A stretch of DNA of 64,000 bases from Cupriavidus nantongensis (GCF_001598055.1 NZ_CP014844.1:4491642-4555641), one strand, 5' to 3'. Counted from the stretch's first letter, positions 34,789-45,078 are shown. Numbers and translations are program-made. Notes: a model not told the origin generated them from the sequence alone.

Positions 34789-35463
34789 TCAGGCCAGCGC
34801 CGCTGAAGCGCGTTCGAAGGCGTCGAGGATCGGTGCCAGCCGCTCGCGCTTGAGTTTGAGCGCGGCCTGGTTCACCACCAGCCGCGACGAGATCTGCACG
34901 ATCTCTTCCACTTCCACCAGATTGTTGGCGCGCAGCGTGCTGCCGGTGCTGACCAGGTCGACGATGGCATCGGACAGGCCCACCAGCGGGCCCAGCTCCA
35001 TCGAACCGTACAGCTTGATCAGGTCGACGTGAACGCCCTTTTTCGCAAAATGCTCGCGCGCGGTCTGCACGTACTTGGTGGCCACGGCCAGGCGCGCGCC
35101 CTGGCGCACGGCCTTGGCGTAGTCAAAGCCGGCCGGCACCGCCACCGACATGCGGCAGCGTGCGATGTTGAGGTCGATCGGCGCATACAGGCCGGCCATG
35201 CCGCTTTCCATCAGCACGTCCTTGCCGGCCACGCCGAAGTCGGCCGCGCCGTACTGCACGTAGGTCGGCACGTCCGAGGCGCGCACGATCACCACGCGCA
35301 CCGCCGGATCGGAAGTCGGCAGGATCAGCTTGCGCGAGGTCTCGGGATCCTCGGTGACGCGGATGCCGGCCGCTTCCAGCAGCGGCAGCGTCTCGGTGAA
35401 GATGCGGCCCTTGGACAAAGCCAGCGTCAGCTGGTTGGGCGATGCGTTGAAAGCGGGGCTCAT
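34789..35463 (-). CDS. hisG: ATP phosphoribosyltransferase, short (catalytic-only) form
   Basis: 224 residues, so it is the short HisG lacking the C-terminal regulatory domain; it should need HisZ, which is not in this window. [19 protein letters not shown] opens it, and the PRPP loop is in the segment [15 protein letters not shown]. First committed step of histidine synthesis. It begins 20 bp after murA, so murA and the his genes probably share a transcript. Confidence 0.96.
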   Translation of the reverse strand: MSPAFNASPNQLTLALSKGRIFTETLPLLEAAGIRVTEDPETSRKLILPTSDPAVRVVIVRASDVPTYVQYGAADFGVAGKDVLMESGMAGLYAPIDLNIARCRMSVAVPAGFDYAKAVRQGARLAVATKYVQTAREHFAKKGVHVDLIKLYGSMELGPLVGLSDAIVDLVSTGSTLRANNLVEVEEIVQISSRLVVNQAALKLKRERLAPILDAFERASAALA

Positions 35464-35483
35464 CGGGCTTCAGTCCTTGGTGC

Positions 35484-36767
<1,284 letters not shown>

Positions 36768-36807
36768 TCATTGTTCTGGAGCCGCGCGTTCGCGCGGCGC
36801 ACGATTC

Positions 36808-37056
36808 TTACTTGCCTTCGCCCGCCTGCCACTCCGCGGGGGTCAGGGTCTTCATCGACAGCGCATGGATCTCGGCGCGCATGCGGTCGCCCAGCGCCGC
36901 GTAGACGCGCTGGTGGCGCTGGATCAACCGCTTGCCTTCAAATTCGTTGCTGACGATGGTGGCAAAGAAATGCTGGCCATCGCCCTCGACTTGCAGGTGT
37001 TCGCAGGGCAGTCCTTGGGCAATGTAGTCCCTGACTTGTTCCGGTGTAGGCAGCAT
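36808..37056 (-). CDS. ibaG: BolA-family protein (IbaG type)
   Basis: 82 residues. BolA fold with the FEGKRLIQRHQRVYAALGDRM core, including the conserved His, and SMKTLTPAEW at the end. IbaG-type proteins act with monothiol glutaredoxins in iron-sulfur handling. The mla-ibaG-murA order is widespread in proteobacteria. 73 bp upstream of murA. Confidence 0.93.
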   Translation of the reverse strand: MLPTPEQVRDYIAQGLPCEHLQVEGDGQHFFATIVSNEFEGKRLIQRHQRVYAALGDRMRAEIHALSMKTLTPAEWQAGEGK

Positions 37057-37106
37057 GGGGTTCTCTTCAGCGTGATTCAGCTTGATTCAACAGGGCCGGC
37101 CGCGGC

Positions 37107-37928
37107 TCAGTGGCGCAGCTTGTATCCGGACCTCAACAGGCGCAGCGCCAGCGCGGCCAGCACTACGAACGCCGATCCGACCACCGCCAGGCTGAACAGC
37201 GGCGACACGTCCGAGACGCCGAAGAAGCCATAGCGGAAGCCGTCGATCATGTAGAAGAACGGATTGGCATGGGACACCGCCTGCCAGAAGGCCGGCAGCG
37301 AATGGATCGAATAGAACACGCCGGACAGGAAGGTCGCCGGCATGATCAGGAAATTCTGGAATGCGGCGAGCTGGTCGAACTTCTCGGCCCAGATGCCGGC
37401 AATCAGGCCGAGCGTGCCCAGGATGCCCGCACCCAGCAGCGCGAATACCAGGATCCAGCCGACGTTGGCGAAATGCAGGTTGGCGAACCACGCCGTCACC
37501 AGCAGCACGCCCAGGCCGACGGTCAGGCCGCGGATCACCGAGGCCACCACGTAGGCACCGAACATCTCCCAGTGCGACAGCGGCGGCAGCAGCACGAACA
37601 CCAGGTTGCCGGTGATCTTCGACTGGATCAGTGATGAAGAACTGTTGGCGAACGCGTTCTGCAGCACGCTCATCATCACCAGCCCGGGCACCAGGAAAGC
37701 GGTGTAGCTGATCTGGTCATAGACCTTGACCCGGTCTTCCAGCACATGGCCGAAGATCAGCAGGTACAGCACCGCGGTCAGCACCGGCGCGGCCACGGTC
37801 TGGAAGCTGACCTTCCAGAAGCGCAGCACCTCCTTGTACAGCAGCGTGCGGAAGCCCACCAGGCCGCCGACGGCCATCGCGCCGAGGCGGGTGTCGTCGA
37901 GGATTTCGATGTCGCCAGGCTGCTTCAT
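37107..37928 (-). CDS. ABC-2 type transporter permease
   Basis: 273 residues with six predicted helices (for example TVAAPVLTAVLYLLIFGHVL and ILVFALLGAGILGTLGLIAGIWA). YadH/NodJ-like ABC-2 domain with the GxxFFxMxDGFRYGFFG ending. The start overlaps the ATPase stop by 4 nt. Substrate unknown; family members export polysaccharides, lipids or drugs. Confidence 0.9.
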   Translation of the reverse strand: MKQPGDIEILDDTRLGAMAVGGLVGFRTLLYKEVLRFWKVSFQTVAAPVLTAVLYLLIFGHVLEDRVKVYDQISYTAFLVPGLVMMSVLQNAFANSSSSLIQSKITGNLVFVLLPPLSHWEMFGAYVVASVIRGLTVGLGVLLVTAWFANLHFANVGWILVFALLGAGILGTLGLIAGIWAEKFDQLAAFQNFLIMPATFLSGVFYSIHSLPAFWQAVSHANPFFYMIDGFRYGFFGVSDVSPLFSLAVVGSAFVVLAALALRLLRSGYKLRH

Positions 37929-38875
37929 GCCGCGGCCTCCATCGCCGGGTCGGGCAGCGCGCCGGGCATATGCCCCTCGCGGCGCATGATCTGCACGAAT
38001 ACGTCCTCGAGGTCGGCCTTGTTGATTTCCATGTCTTCGATGTCACAGCCCGCTTCGCGGCAGGCGGCCAGGATCGGTTCGACCGCCTGGTAGCCCGACA
38101 GCCGCAGCCGCACCGCGCGCTCGCCGGGGTTGGCCGGCATGCGCAGCGGCTCCAGCGCGGCCGGCAGGCTGCCGCGCGCGAAGGTCAGCACCAGCTGCAG
38201 CCCGGCAAACTGCGTCAGCAGGTTGCTGGTGCGGTCCAGCGCCACCACTTCGCCGAACTTGAGCATGGCGATGCGGTCGCACAGCGCCTCGGCCTCTTCG
38301 AGGTAGTGCGTGGTCAGGATGATGGTGTGCCCTTCGCGGTTCAGGCGCGAGATGAACTTCCACAGCGTTTGCCGCAGCTCAACATCGACGCCGGCGGTGG
38401 GCTCGTCGAGCACGATCACCGGCGGGCGGTGCACCAGCGCCTGCGCCACCAGCACGCGCCGCTTCATGCCGCCGGACAGCTGGCGCATATTGGCATCGGC
38501 TTTCCCGGTCAGGTCCAGGTTGGCCATGATTTCGTCGATCCAGTCGTCGTTGCGGGTCAGGCCGAAATAGCCTGACTGCAGCCGCAGCGTCTCGCGGACC
38601 GTGAAGAACGGATCGAACACCAGCTCCTGCGGCACCACGCCCAGCATACGCCGCGCCATCCGGTAATCGGCGACGACATCGTGCCCCAGCACACTGACGC
38701 GGCCGGAATCGGCCCGGTTCAGGCCGGCGAGGATCGAGATCAGCGTGGTCTTGCCGGCGCCGTTGGGCCCGAGCAGGCCGAAGAATTCGCCGCGTTCGAC
38801 GGTGAAGCTGACGCCCTTGAGCGCCTGCAGGTTGCGGTAGCGCTTGCGAACGTCGTGGATTTCAATGGCTTTCAT
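37925..38875 (-). CDS. ABC transporter ATP-binding protein
   Basis: 316 residues. Walker A GPNGAGKTT near residue 37, Q-loop in VPQELVFDPF, signature LSGGMKRRVLVAQALV, Walker B VIVLDEPTAGVD and H-loop LTTHYLEEAE. The C-terminal 80 residues form the extra domain common in YadG/DrrA-type exporters. It drives the permease encoded next. It lies between the mla operon and ibaG. Confidence 0.93.
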   Translation of the reverse strand: MKAIEIHDVRKRYRNLQALKGVSFTVERGEFFGLLGPNGAGKTTLISILAGLNRADSGRVSVLGHDVVADYRMARRMLGVVPQELVFDPFFTVRETLRLQSGYFGLTRNDDWIDEIMANLDLTGKADANMRQLSGGMKRRVLVAQALVHRPPVIVLDEPTAGVDVELRQTLWKFISRLNREGHTIILTTHYLEEAEALCDRIAMLKFGEVVALDRTSNLLTQFAGLQLVLTFARGSLPAALEPLRMPANPGERAVRLRLSGYQAVEPILAACREAGCDIEDMEINKADLEDVFVQIMRREGHMPGALPDPAMEAAA

Positions 38876-39134
38876 GGCCGATTGTTTGTGGCGGGTCCGG
38901 CTCTTTCAGGGCCGGCCGCCAGGAAATGGGGAGCAAAGCGTGCCCGGATATCCTGCTCCGGCATGGACTGGACCGGCAACAGGCGGGGGGATGGGCGAAC
39001 AACCCGGAATTATAGGGGATGCGGGGTCGGTCCCGCTTGATCCCCGCCGGATCCGCCCCGGGGGCTCGGCGGCCGCACCAGCGGTCGCCGCGGCATCGCG
39101 TGCGGCCGCCTGGCTGGCGACCGGCGATGCCGGA

Positions 39135-39431
39135 TCAATGTCGGTGATGGTGCGCCGGTGGGATGGCGGCGGGCGCCAGGCCGAGCAGGCCGTCGACGCC
39201 ATACAGGCTGGCCAGTTGCGCCAGCTGCGCCGGCACGCCGCGCAGCACCAGCGCCTGGCCGCGCGCCACGGCGGCGCGATGCCATGCCAGCAGCACGGCG
39301 ACGGCGGAGGAATCTACCTGCGCCAGGCCGGCGCAGTCCACTTCGACGTCGCCCTGCGCCACGCGTGCCAGCCCGTCGCGCAGCACCGCGGCGGCATTCT
39401 GGTTGGTCAGCGAGTTACCCGGCGAAAGCAT
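39135..39431 (-). CDS. mlaB: STAS-domain protein MlaB
   Basis: About 98 residues from ATG at 39431; the ribosome site is weak and the frame extends upstream, so the start is uncertain. STAS fold with DVEVDCAGLAQVDSSAVAVLLAWHRAA, matching the conserved D-S-S-A turn of MlaB. It binds and regulates the MlaF ATPase. Last gene of mlaFEDACB, about 150 bp after mlaC. The 259 bp beyond it, before the ABC ATPase gene, shows no gene. Confidence 0.85.
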   Translation of the reverse strand: MLSPGNSLTNQNAAAVLRDGLARVAQGDVEVDCAGLAQVDSSAVAVLLAWHRAAVARGQALVLRGVPAQLAQLASLYGVDGLLGLAPAAIPPAHHHRH

Positions 39432-39577
39432 GGCGTCAGTGGCCTGGATGCGGAAAGAAGATTGAGGTCTGAAACGAAGACTCCCGCGCGGAGCGGGAGC
39501 CTGTGTCGCGAACGGCCATTGTAGTGCAACTTGGGCGCGCCGTGCTGCATTGCAGCGGCGCGCCGCGGGCCTGCCCG

Positions 39578-40207
39578 TCAGCTCTTGGCGTTGGCGAGCT
39601 GGCGGTTGCGGTCCTGCAGCGTCTTGATCACGCCCTCGACGCCCTGCTGGCCGACGATGGTGTTGAAGCTGCCCTTGTAGGCCTCGGTCAGCCATGCGCC
39701 CAGCACGTTGATGTCATAGACCTTCCAGCCCTGCGCGGTCTTTTCCAGGCGGTAGTCCATCTGGATCGGCTCGCCCTTGTTGATGACCTGGGTGCGGATG
39801 GTGGCATCGGTATCGTCGGCGGTGCCGCGGTACGGACGGTACTGCACGGTCTGGTCGCGGATCTGCGCGATGGCGCCGGCGTAGGTGCGGATCAGCAGGG
39901 TCTTGAATTCCTCGGTGATCTGCTTCTGCTGCTCGGGCGTGGCCTTGGACCAGTTGCGGCCCATGGCGATCTGCGTGGTCTTCTGGAAGTTGGCGTTGGG
40001 GATGATCTTCTGTTCGACCAGCGCGGTGATCTTGCCGATATTGCCGGCCTGCATGTCCTTGTCGGCCTTGACAGTCGACATCACGTCATTGACCACGGCC
40101 TTGACCAGCCCGTCCGGGGTGGCCGCGTCCTGAGCCGATACCTGGGCCTGCGCGGTCCCCGCGAAGGCAACCGCCGTCAGGAGGGGGAGCAACAGTCGCT
40201 TGAGCAT
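39578..40207 (-). CDS. mlaC: Periplasmic phospholipid-binding protein MlaC
   Basis: 209 residues. Signal peptide MLKRLLLPLLTAVAFAGTAQAQ; MlaC/Ttg2D fold with VIPNANF-like segment IIPNANFQKTTQIAMGRNW, then QKQITEEFKTLLIRTYAGAI and the C-terminal GWKVYDINVLGAWLTEAYKGSF. Shuttles phospholipids between MlaA at the outer membrane and MlaFEDB at the inner membrane. Confidence 0.95.
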   Translation of the reverse strand: MLKRLLLPLLTAVAFAGTAQAQVSAQDAATPDGLVKAVVNDVMSTVKADKDMQAGNIGKITALVEQKIIPNANFQKTTQIAMGRNWSKATPEQQKQITEEFKTLLIRTYAGAIAQIRDQTVQYRPYRGTADDTDATIRTQVINKGEPIQMDYRLEKTAQGWKVYDINVLGAWLTEAYKGSFNTIVGQQGVEGVIKTLQDRNRQLANAKS

Positions 40208-40405
40208 GTGAGTTTTCCTTCTTTATCAAAGAGGTCGTGACCCGCGCCTGCGCGTCGAAACGCGGCTGGAAAGCCACGGGTCCTTGCAGATTGGAACATA
40301 GCGGCGTCGCGCGCGTTGCCATCGAAAGCGCATCGGACGCCACCTACAAACAATTTGTTTCAGCGGTCACAGCGCATTCACAGCGCCAGTGACGCCTTCA
40401 GCGCC

Positions 40406-41341
40406 TTAACGGAAGCGTACACCCGGCAGGCCGCCCGGCAGCACCGGCGGCAGCGGCATGCTCTGGCCCTCGGGCTGGGTTTCGCCGGCGGCGCCGGGCT
40501 TGGGCGGCTCGGCGGCGGGGGCGGAAGCGCCATCCACTGCCGGAGCCGGAGCCGGAGCCGGAGCCGGGGCCGTTGCCGGCGCGGCACCGGTGTCGGTCGT
40601 GGCGGGCGGCGCCGCGCCGTCGGCGTCGGCGTCGTCTTCGCCACCCGGCGGATTGCCGTCGTAGATCAGGTACTGGCGCCGCTGCAGGTAGGAGTCACGC
40701 AGGAACGAGTACTTGTCCAGCGCCGCCTGCTCCAGCAGGTTGCTGGCACCAAGCAGCTGGGCGCGGCCGGCGACGATGCGCACCCCGACCAGCGAATTGC
40801 GCAGCGAAACCGGATAGAAGTACGCCGACGGATCGGCCTGGCGGTCGACCAGCATGCCGGCGGTGTCGCGGAAGGTGCTGGGCCCGAACAGCGGCAGCAC
40901 CAGGTACGGACCGGCCGGCACGCCCCACACGCCCAGCGTCTGGCCGAAGTCTTCCTTGTACTTGGGCAGGCCGGCCGGGGTGGCGATATCGATCAGGCCG
41001 CCAATGCCGAGCACGGTGTTCATCGCCACGCGCATGGTGTCTTCGGCCGCGCGCGTCGGCTTGCCCTGCAGCAGGTTGTTCACCGCCGAATAGACATCGC
41101 TGACGTTGGAAAAGAAATTCTCCACCGCGCGCTGCACCGGCGTCGGCATGTAATCGGCATAGAGCTCGGCCACCGGGCGCATGATGCCCTTGTCGAAGTC
41201 CTCGTTGATCTTCGAGACTTCGCGGTTGAACGGCTCCAGCGGGTCTTTCGGGTTGGCGGTGGGGCCGGTGGCGCAACCGGCAAGCGCCGCGGCGGCGGCG
41301 GCCGTTGCCAACAGGTTGCGGATGGGGCGGGCGGCGTTCAC
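40406..41341 (-). CDS. mlaA: Outer-membrane lipoprotein MlaA (VacJ)
   Basis: 311 residues. Lipobox LAGC at the end of the signal peptide, then DPLEPFNREVSKINEDFDK and FGQTLGVWGVPAGPYLVLPLFGPS, the MlaA core with its Gly/Pro-rich hinge. The last 75 residues are a Pro/Ala-rich low-complexity tail, longer than in enterobacteria; its DNA includes a run of near-identical CGGAGC hexamers at 40541-40570. It extracts phospholipids from the outer leaflet. Start overlaps the mlaD stop by 4 nt. Confidence 0.95.
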   Translation of the reverse strand: MNAARPIRNLLATAAAAAALAGCATGPTANPKDPLEPFNREVSKINEDFDKGIMRPVAELYADYMPTPVQRAVENFFSNVSDVYSAVNNLLQGKPTRAAEDTMRVAMNTVLGIGGLIDIATPAGLPKYKEDFGQTLGVWGVPAGPYLVLPLFGPSTFRDTAGMLVDRQADPSAYFYPVSLRNSLVGVRIVAGRAQLLGASNLLEQAALDKYSFLRDSYLQRRQYLIYDGNPPGGEDDADADGAAPPATTDTGAAPATAPAPAPAPAPAVDGASAPAAEPPKPGAAGETQPEGQSMPLPPVLPGGLPGVRFR

Positions 41342-41850
41342 TTGAGATCTCCAGCCGGGGCCGGCGCGCTGGCGCCGGGGGACGAGCCGCCGCCGGCATC
41401 GGCGGCCTTGTTGTACAGGAACTGCCCGATCAGGTTTTCGAGCACCACCGCCGACTGCGTCATGGTGATGCGCGCGCCGTTGGCCAGCATGGCGGTGTCG
41501 CCGCCGGCCTCGAGGCCGATGTACTGCTCGCCCAGCAGGCCCGAGGTCAGGATCTTGGCCGAGGTGTCCTTGGGGAACTGATAGCGCGTCTCCAGGCTCA
41601 TCTCGACGGTGGCCTGGTAGGTCTTGTCGTCGAAGCGGATCGCGGCGACCCGGCCGACCACCACGCCCGCGCTCTTGACCGGCGCGCGCGGCTTGAGCCC
41701 GCCGATATTGTCGAAGCGGGCCTGCACGCTATAGGTGTCCTGGAAGCTGAAGGCGCTCATGTTTCCCGCCTTGAGGGCCAGGAAGAGCAAGGCGACGAAT
41801 CCCGCCACCACAAACAGCCCCACCCAGAAATCGAGTGTGTTCTTTTTCAT
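41338..41850 (-). CDS. mlaD: Phospholipid-transport MCE protein MlaD
   Basis: 170 residues from ATG at 41850 (AAAGAG upstream). One N-terminal anchor (LDFWVGLFVVAGFVALLFLAL) and one MCE domain with VQARFDNIGGLKPRAPVKSAGVVVG and the hydrophobic pore loop. It forms the hexameric periplasmic ring on the MlaFE transporter. It is separated from mlaE by 133 bp containing a 13-bp tandem repeat. Confidence 0.95.
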   Translation of the reverse strand: MKKNTLDFWVGLFVVAGFVALLFLALKAGNMSAFSFQDTYSVQARFDNIGGLKPRAPVKSAGVVVGRVAAIRFDDKTYQATVEMSLETRYQFPKDTSAKILTSGLLGEQYIGLEAGGDTAMLANGARITMTQSAVVLENLIGQFLYNKAADAGGGSSPGASAPAPAGDLK

Positions 41851-41889
41851 TGGAATCTCTTTCTTCAACCCCGTAGTGTCTGTCGCTGC

Positions 41890-41954
41890 CTTGTTATCGC
41901 GGCTTGTTATCGCGGCTTGTTGTTGATGCTTGTTATCGCTGCTTGTTATCGTAC
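41890..41954. repeat. Five-unit 13-bp tandem repeat inside the mla operon
   Basis: Units at 41890, 41903, 41916, 41929 and 41942: the first two are identical (CTTGTTATCGCGG), the fourth and fifth differ only at their 3' ends, and the third is more diverged (CTTGTTGTTGATG). They lie in the gap between the mlaE stop (41984) and the mlaD start. A period of 13 is not a multiple of three, consistent with non-coding DNA. Confidence 0.9.
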
Positions 41955-41983
41955 TTCCCGTATGGTTGCCGCGAGCGCCCGCC

Positions 41984-42775
41984 TCAGTTGCTGAACATCA
42001 GCGCCGTCAGCAGGAAATCCAGTCCCAGCACCGCCAGCGACGCGATCACCACGGTGCGGGTGGTCGCGCGCGAGACGCCTTCCGGCGTGGGCTTGGCCTC
42101 GAACCCCTGGTACAGCGCAATGAACGTCACCGCGATGCCAAAGATAAAGCTCTTGATGACGCCATTGAGCACGTCGGCGCGCACATCGACGCCGCCCTGC
42201 ATCTGCGACCAGAAGGCGCCGGCGTCGACGCCGATCAGCTGCACCCCGACCACGTAGCCGCCCAGGATGCCCACCGCGCTGAAGATCGCAGCCAGCACCG
42301 GCATGGCGATCACGCCCGCCCAGAAACGCGGGGCGACCACGCGCTGCAGCGGGTTCACCGCCATCATTTCCATCGCCGTAAGCTGCTCGCCCGCCTTCAT
42401 CAACCCGATCTCGGCGGTCAGCGAGGTGCCGGCGCGGCCGGCGAACAGCAGCGCGGTCACCACCGGGCCCAGCTCGCGCACCAGCGACAGCGCCACCAGC
42501 AGCCCCAGCGCCTGCTCGGAGCCGTAGCGGTTGAGCGTGTAGTAGCCCTGCAGCCCCAGCACGAAGCCGACGAACAGGCCCGACACCGCGATGATCACCA
42601 GCGACAGGTTGCCGACAAAGAAGACCTGGTCGGTCACCAGCCGGAAGCGGCGCAGCAGCGCCGGCGACAGTGCCAGCACCGTCAGGAACATGCGCGTGGC
42701 GTGGCCCAGGCCGGCAATGCTGCGTCGCACCGCCGCGCCGATGGCGCTGAAGAAGCCCGTCACCAAGCCGGTCAT
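41984..42775 (-). CDS. mlaE: Phospholipid-transport permease MlaE
   Basis: 263 residues, MlaE/YrbE permease family with about five or six helices. Conserved stretch LVRELGPVVTALLFAGRAGTSLTAEIGLMKAGEQLTAM contains the family's ELGPV and E-x-G-x-M motifs, followed by NPLQRVVAPRFWAG. Inner-membrane core of the Mla system. Start overlaps the mlaF stop by 4 nt. Confidence 0.96.
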   Translation of the reverse strand: MTGLVTGFFSAIGAAVRRSIAGLGHATRMFLTVLALSPALLRRFRLVTDQVFFVGNLSLVIIAVSGLFVGFVLGLQGYYTLNRYGSEQALGLLVALSLVRELGPVVTALLFAGRAGTSLTAEIGLMKAGEQLTAMEMMAVNPLQRVVAPRFWAGVIAMPVLAAIFSAVGILGGYVVGVQLIGVDAGAFWSQMQGGVDVRADVLNGVIKSFIFGIAVTFIALYQGFEAKPTPEGVSRATTRTVVIASLAVLGLDFLLTALMFSN

Positions 42776-43590
42776 CGCGCCCCTCCGACGAAATCCTCGG
42801 CCAGCGACGGTCCGGCGTAATGGAACGGCACCGGGCCATCGGCCTCGGCGTGGACGAACTGGTGCACGAACGGATCGGTGGAGGCGCGCAGGGCCTCGGG
42901 CGTGCCTTCGGCGGCAATGCGCCCGTCGGCAATGAAATAGACGTAGTCGGCGATCTGGAAGGTCTCGTGCACGTCGTGCGAGACGATGATGGTGGTGGCG
43001 CCGAGCGCGTCGTTGAGGCTGCGGATCAGCCGCGCGGTCAGCCCCAGCGAGATCGGATCCAGGCCGGCGAAGGGCTCGTCATACATCAGCAGCGCCGGGT
43101 CCAGCGCGATCGCGCGCGCCAGCGCCACGCGCCGCGCCATGCCGCCGGAGATCTGCGACGGCATCAGCTCGCGCGCGCCGCGCAGGCCGACCGCGTTGAG
43201 CTTCATCAGCACCAGGTCGCGGATCATCGACTCGGGCAGGTCGGTGTGCTCGCGCAGCGGGAAGGCGACGTTGTCGAACACCGACAGGTCGGTAAACAGC
43301 GCGCCGAACTGGAACAGCATGCCCATCTGGCGGCGCACGGCGTACAGGCCGGCGGTGTCGAGCTGGTGGATGTCGGTGCCGGCGAAGCGCACCGCGCCCG
43401 CCTGCGGCCGCACCTGGCCGCCGATCAGCCGCAGCACCGTGGTCTTGCCGCAGCCCGATCCGCCCATCACCGCGATCACCTTGCCGCGCGGGAATTGCAT
43501 GGTCAGGCCGGACAGGATCGGCTTGCCGTGGTCCGCGTAGGCGAAATCCACCGCAGTCAGTTCGACAAGGTTTTGAGCAGAATCGGTCAC
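42772..43590 (-). CDS. mlaF: Phospholipid-transport ATPase MlaF
   Basis: 272 residues. Walker A GGSGCGKTT near residue 45, signature ISGGMARRVALARAIA, Walker B LLMYDEPFAGLDP and H-loop VSHDVHETFQ. Powers MlaE. First gene of the operon; a TATAAT box lies 27 bp upstream. Confidence 0.95.
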   Translation of the reverse strand: MTDSAQNLVELTAVDFAYADHGKPILSGLTMQFPRGKVIAVMGGSGCGKTTVLRLIGGQVRPQAGAVRFAGTDIHQLDTAGLYAVRRQMGMLFQFGALFTDLSVFDNVAFPLREHTDLPESMIRDLVLMKLNAVGLRGARELMPSQISGGMARRVALARAIALDPALLMYDEPFAGLDPISLGLTARLIRSLNDALGATTIIVSHDVHETFQIADYVYFIADGRIAAEGTPEALRASTDPFVHQFVHAEADGPVPFHYAGPSLAEDFVGGAR

Positions 43591-43616
43591 GTTGGCACCG
43601 GTCGGGACAGGGGCGC

Positions 43617-43622
43617 ATTATA
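43617..43622 (-). promoter_or_regulatory. Possible -10 box of the mla operon
   Basis: TATAAT on the minus strand, 27 bp before the mlaF ATG and in the only sizeable gap upstream of the operon. No good -35 hexamer is found 17 bp upstream. Confidence 0.4.
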
Positions 43623-43714
43623 AGGTGTACTACCTAGCCCTGCTGGCACCCGTGTGTCCCGCGCCACATGAAGCGTGCCTGTGGTGCCTCAGAATTCTCC
43701 TGGCCGCCAGACAA

Positions 43715-43745
43715 ACCGGCCGGTTTCCGCCCGAAACCGGCCGGT
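43715..43745 (-). terminator. Hairpin terminator after the Bug-family gene
   Basis: ACCGGCCGGTTTC (43715-43727), loop cgccc, GAAACCGGCCGGT (43733-43745), a perfect 13-bp stem 23 bp past the stop. Read leftward it is followed by TTGTCTGG, a poor T-run. Confidence 0.6.
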
Positions 43746-43768
43746 GTCCCGCCGCGCCGCAGTGCCGC

Positions 43769-44857
43769 TCAGGGCTCCTGCGCGATCGGCACGTCCTTCA
43801 GGATGACCTGCCATTGGATCGATTCCGAGCGGATCGCAGTGGCAAACGCCTCCGGCGAGTCGCGCAGCGGCGTCAGGCCGGCGGCCTGCAGGCGCGAGCG
43901 CACCTCGCGTTCCGCCATCACGCCGTCGAGCTCGCCGGCCAGCCGTGCCACGATCGCGCGCGGCGTCTTGGCCGGCGCCATCACGCCAAACCAGGCCGCC
44001 GCGGCGTAGCCGTCCTGCCCGGATTCCTGCAGCGTCGGCACCAGCGGCGCCAGCGGGGAACGCGCCACGCCGGTCACGCCAACCAGCCGCAGCCCGCCGT
44101 TCCTGACCTGGCTCTGGACCGCCGCGTACGAGCAGAAGCAGGCGCTGATGCGGCCGGCCAGCATCTCCTGCACCACCGCGGCCTCGCCCTTGCCGGTGAC
44201 CAGCGGCACGCCGCCGCGCAGGCCGCGCACCGCGTATTCGGCGTACAGGTGCGAAGGGCTGCCGGGCTGGCCGTAGCCGTAGCTGTAGGAACCGGGATTA
44301 GACCTGACCGCCGTCATCCACTGCTCCGGGGTGCGCATCGGCAGCCGGGCGTCGATCACCAGGAACAGCGGCGTGGTGGCGACGCGCGCCACCGGCGTGA
44401 AATCGCGCACGACGTCGTAGGGCACCGGCTCCAGCCCCGGCTGGATCAGCATGTTGGCCTGGTGGAACAACAGCGTATGGCCGTCGGAGCTGGCCTTGGC
44501 GACGACATCGCCGGCAATGGTGCCGGCGCTGCCGGGACGGTTGTCGACCTCGACCGGCACGCCGAGCCTGGCCGACAGGCGCTCGGCCAGCATCCGCGCC
44601 ACGGCGTCGGCGACGCCGCCGGCCGGGAACGGCACGATCAGGCGCATCGGCCGATCCGGGAACGACATGCTGCGCGCAAGCGGCTGGGTGCCGGCATGCG
44701 CTGGCGCGGCCGGCACGGCGAACGCCAGCGTGGCGCATCCCAGCGCGACCAGGCACAGCACGGGCGGGAGCCAGCGCCGGGCAGCGGCCGCGGGCAGGCG
44801 CGGCGCGATTTTCGCTTTACCTCGCCAAAGTCGCGACAAGTTGCGCACTTCGGACAT
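43769..44857 (-). CDS. Tripartite tricarboxylate transporter substrate-binding protein (Bug/TctC family)
   Basis: 362 residues from ATG at 44857 (GGAGG six bases upstream). Long N-terminus with a hydrophobic signal segment (WLPPVLCLVALGCATLAFA), then Bug-family motifs FPDRPMRLIVPFPAGGVADAVAR, EVDNRPGSAGTIAGD and the DGHTLLF strand. Binds a small carboxylate in the periplasm. No TctA/TctB membrane genes are adjacent, so it is an orphan, as is common in Cupriavidus and Bordetella. Ligand unknown. Confidence 0.88.
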   Translation of the reverse strand: MSEVRNLSRLWRGKAKIAPRLPAAAARRWLPPVLCLVALGCATLAFAVPAAPAHAGTQPLARSMSFPDRPMRLIVPFPAGGVADAVARMLAERLSARLGVPVEVDNRPGSAGTIAGDVVAKASSDGHTLLFHQANMLIQPGLEPVPYDVVRDFTPVARVATTPLFLVIDARLPMRTPEQWMTAVRSNPGSYSYGYGQPGSPSHLYAEYAVRGLRGGVPLVTGKGEAAVVQEMLAGRISACFCSYAAVQSQVRNGGLRLVGVTGVARSPLAPLVPTLQESGQDGYAAAAWFGVMAPAKTPRAIVARLAGELDGVMAEREVRSRLQAAGLTPLRDSPEAFATAIRSESIQWQVILKDVPIAQEP

Positions 44858-45066
44858 CGTTTTCCTCCGGCCCGTCTCCTGAGGAGACGGCAAACTGGTT
44901 CTGGGGAAAAAGGATTGGCGAGGCAGTTTCCGTTATCTGTTTTTGAAAATTGTAAGGACAATGTCCGGGCCGCCACAGGCACGTAAACCATAGCCGGGAG
45001 AACCCTGAAGGCCTTGCTGCGCCTTGCCAAATGCGCCCTCGCGCCTGGCCACGCAAAGCGCGCCGC

Positions 45067-45072
45067 TATAAT
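45067..45072 (+). promoter_or_regulatory. -10 box placing transcription start at the GNAT start codon
   Basis: TATAAT at 45067-45072 ends 6 bp before ATG at 45079. With usual spacing, transcription would begin at or within a base or two of the start codon, which suggests a leaderless mRNA. No ribosome site is seen. The -35 region is weak. Confidence 0.45.
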
Positions 45073-45078
45073 CCGCCG

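Noticed and set aside
41890..41954. CRISPR array
   Set aside because: Units are only 13 bp, directly adjacent with no spacers, and no cas genes are present. It is a simple tandem repeat.
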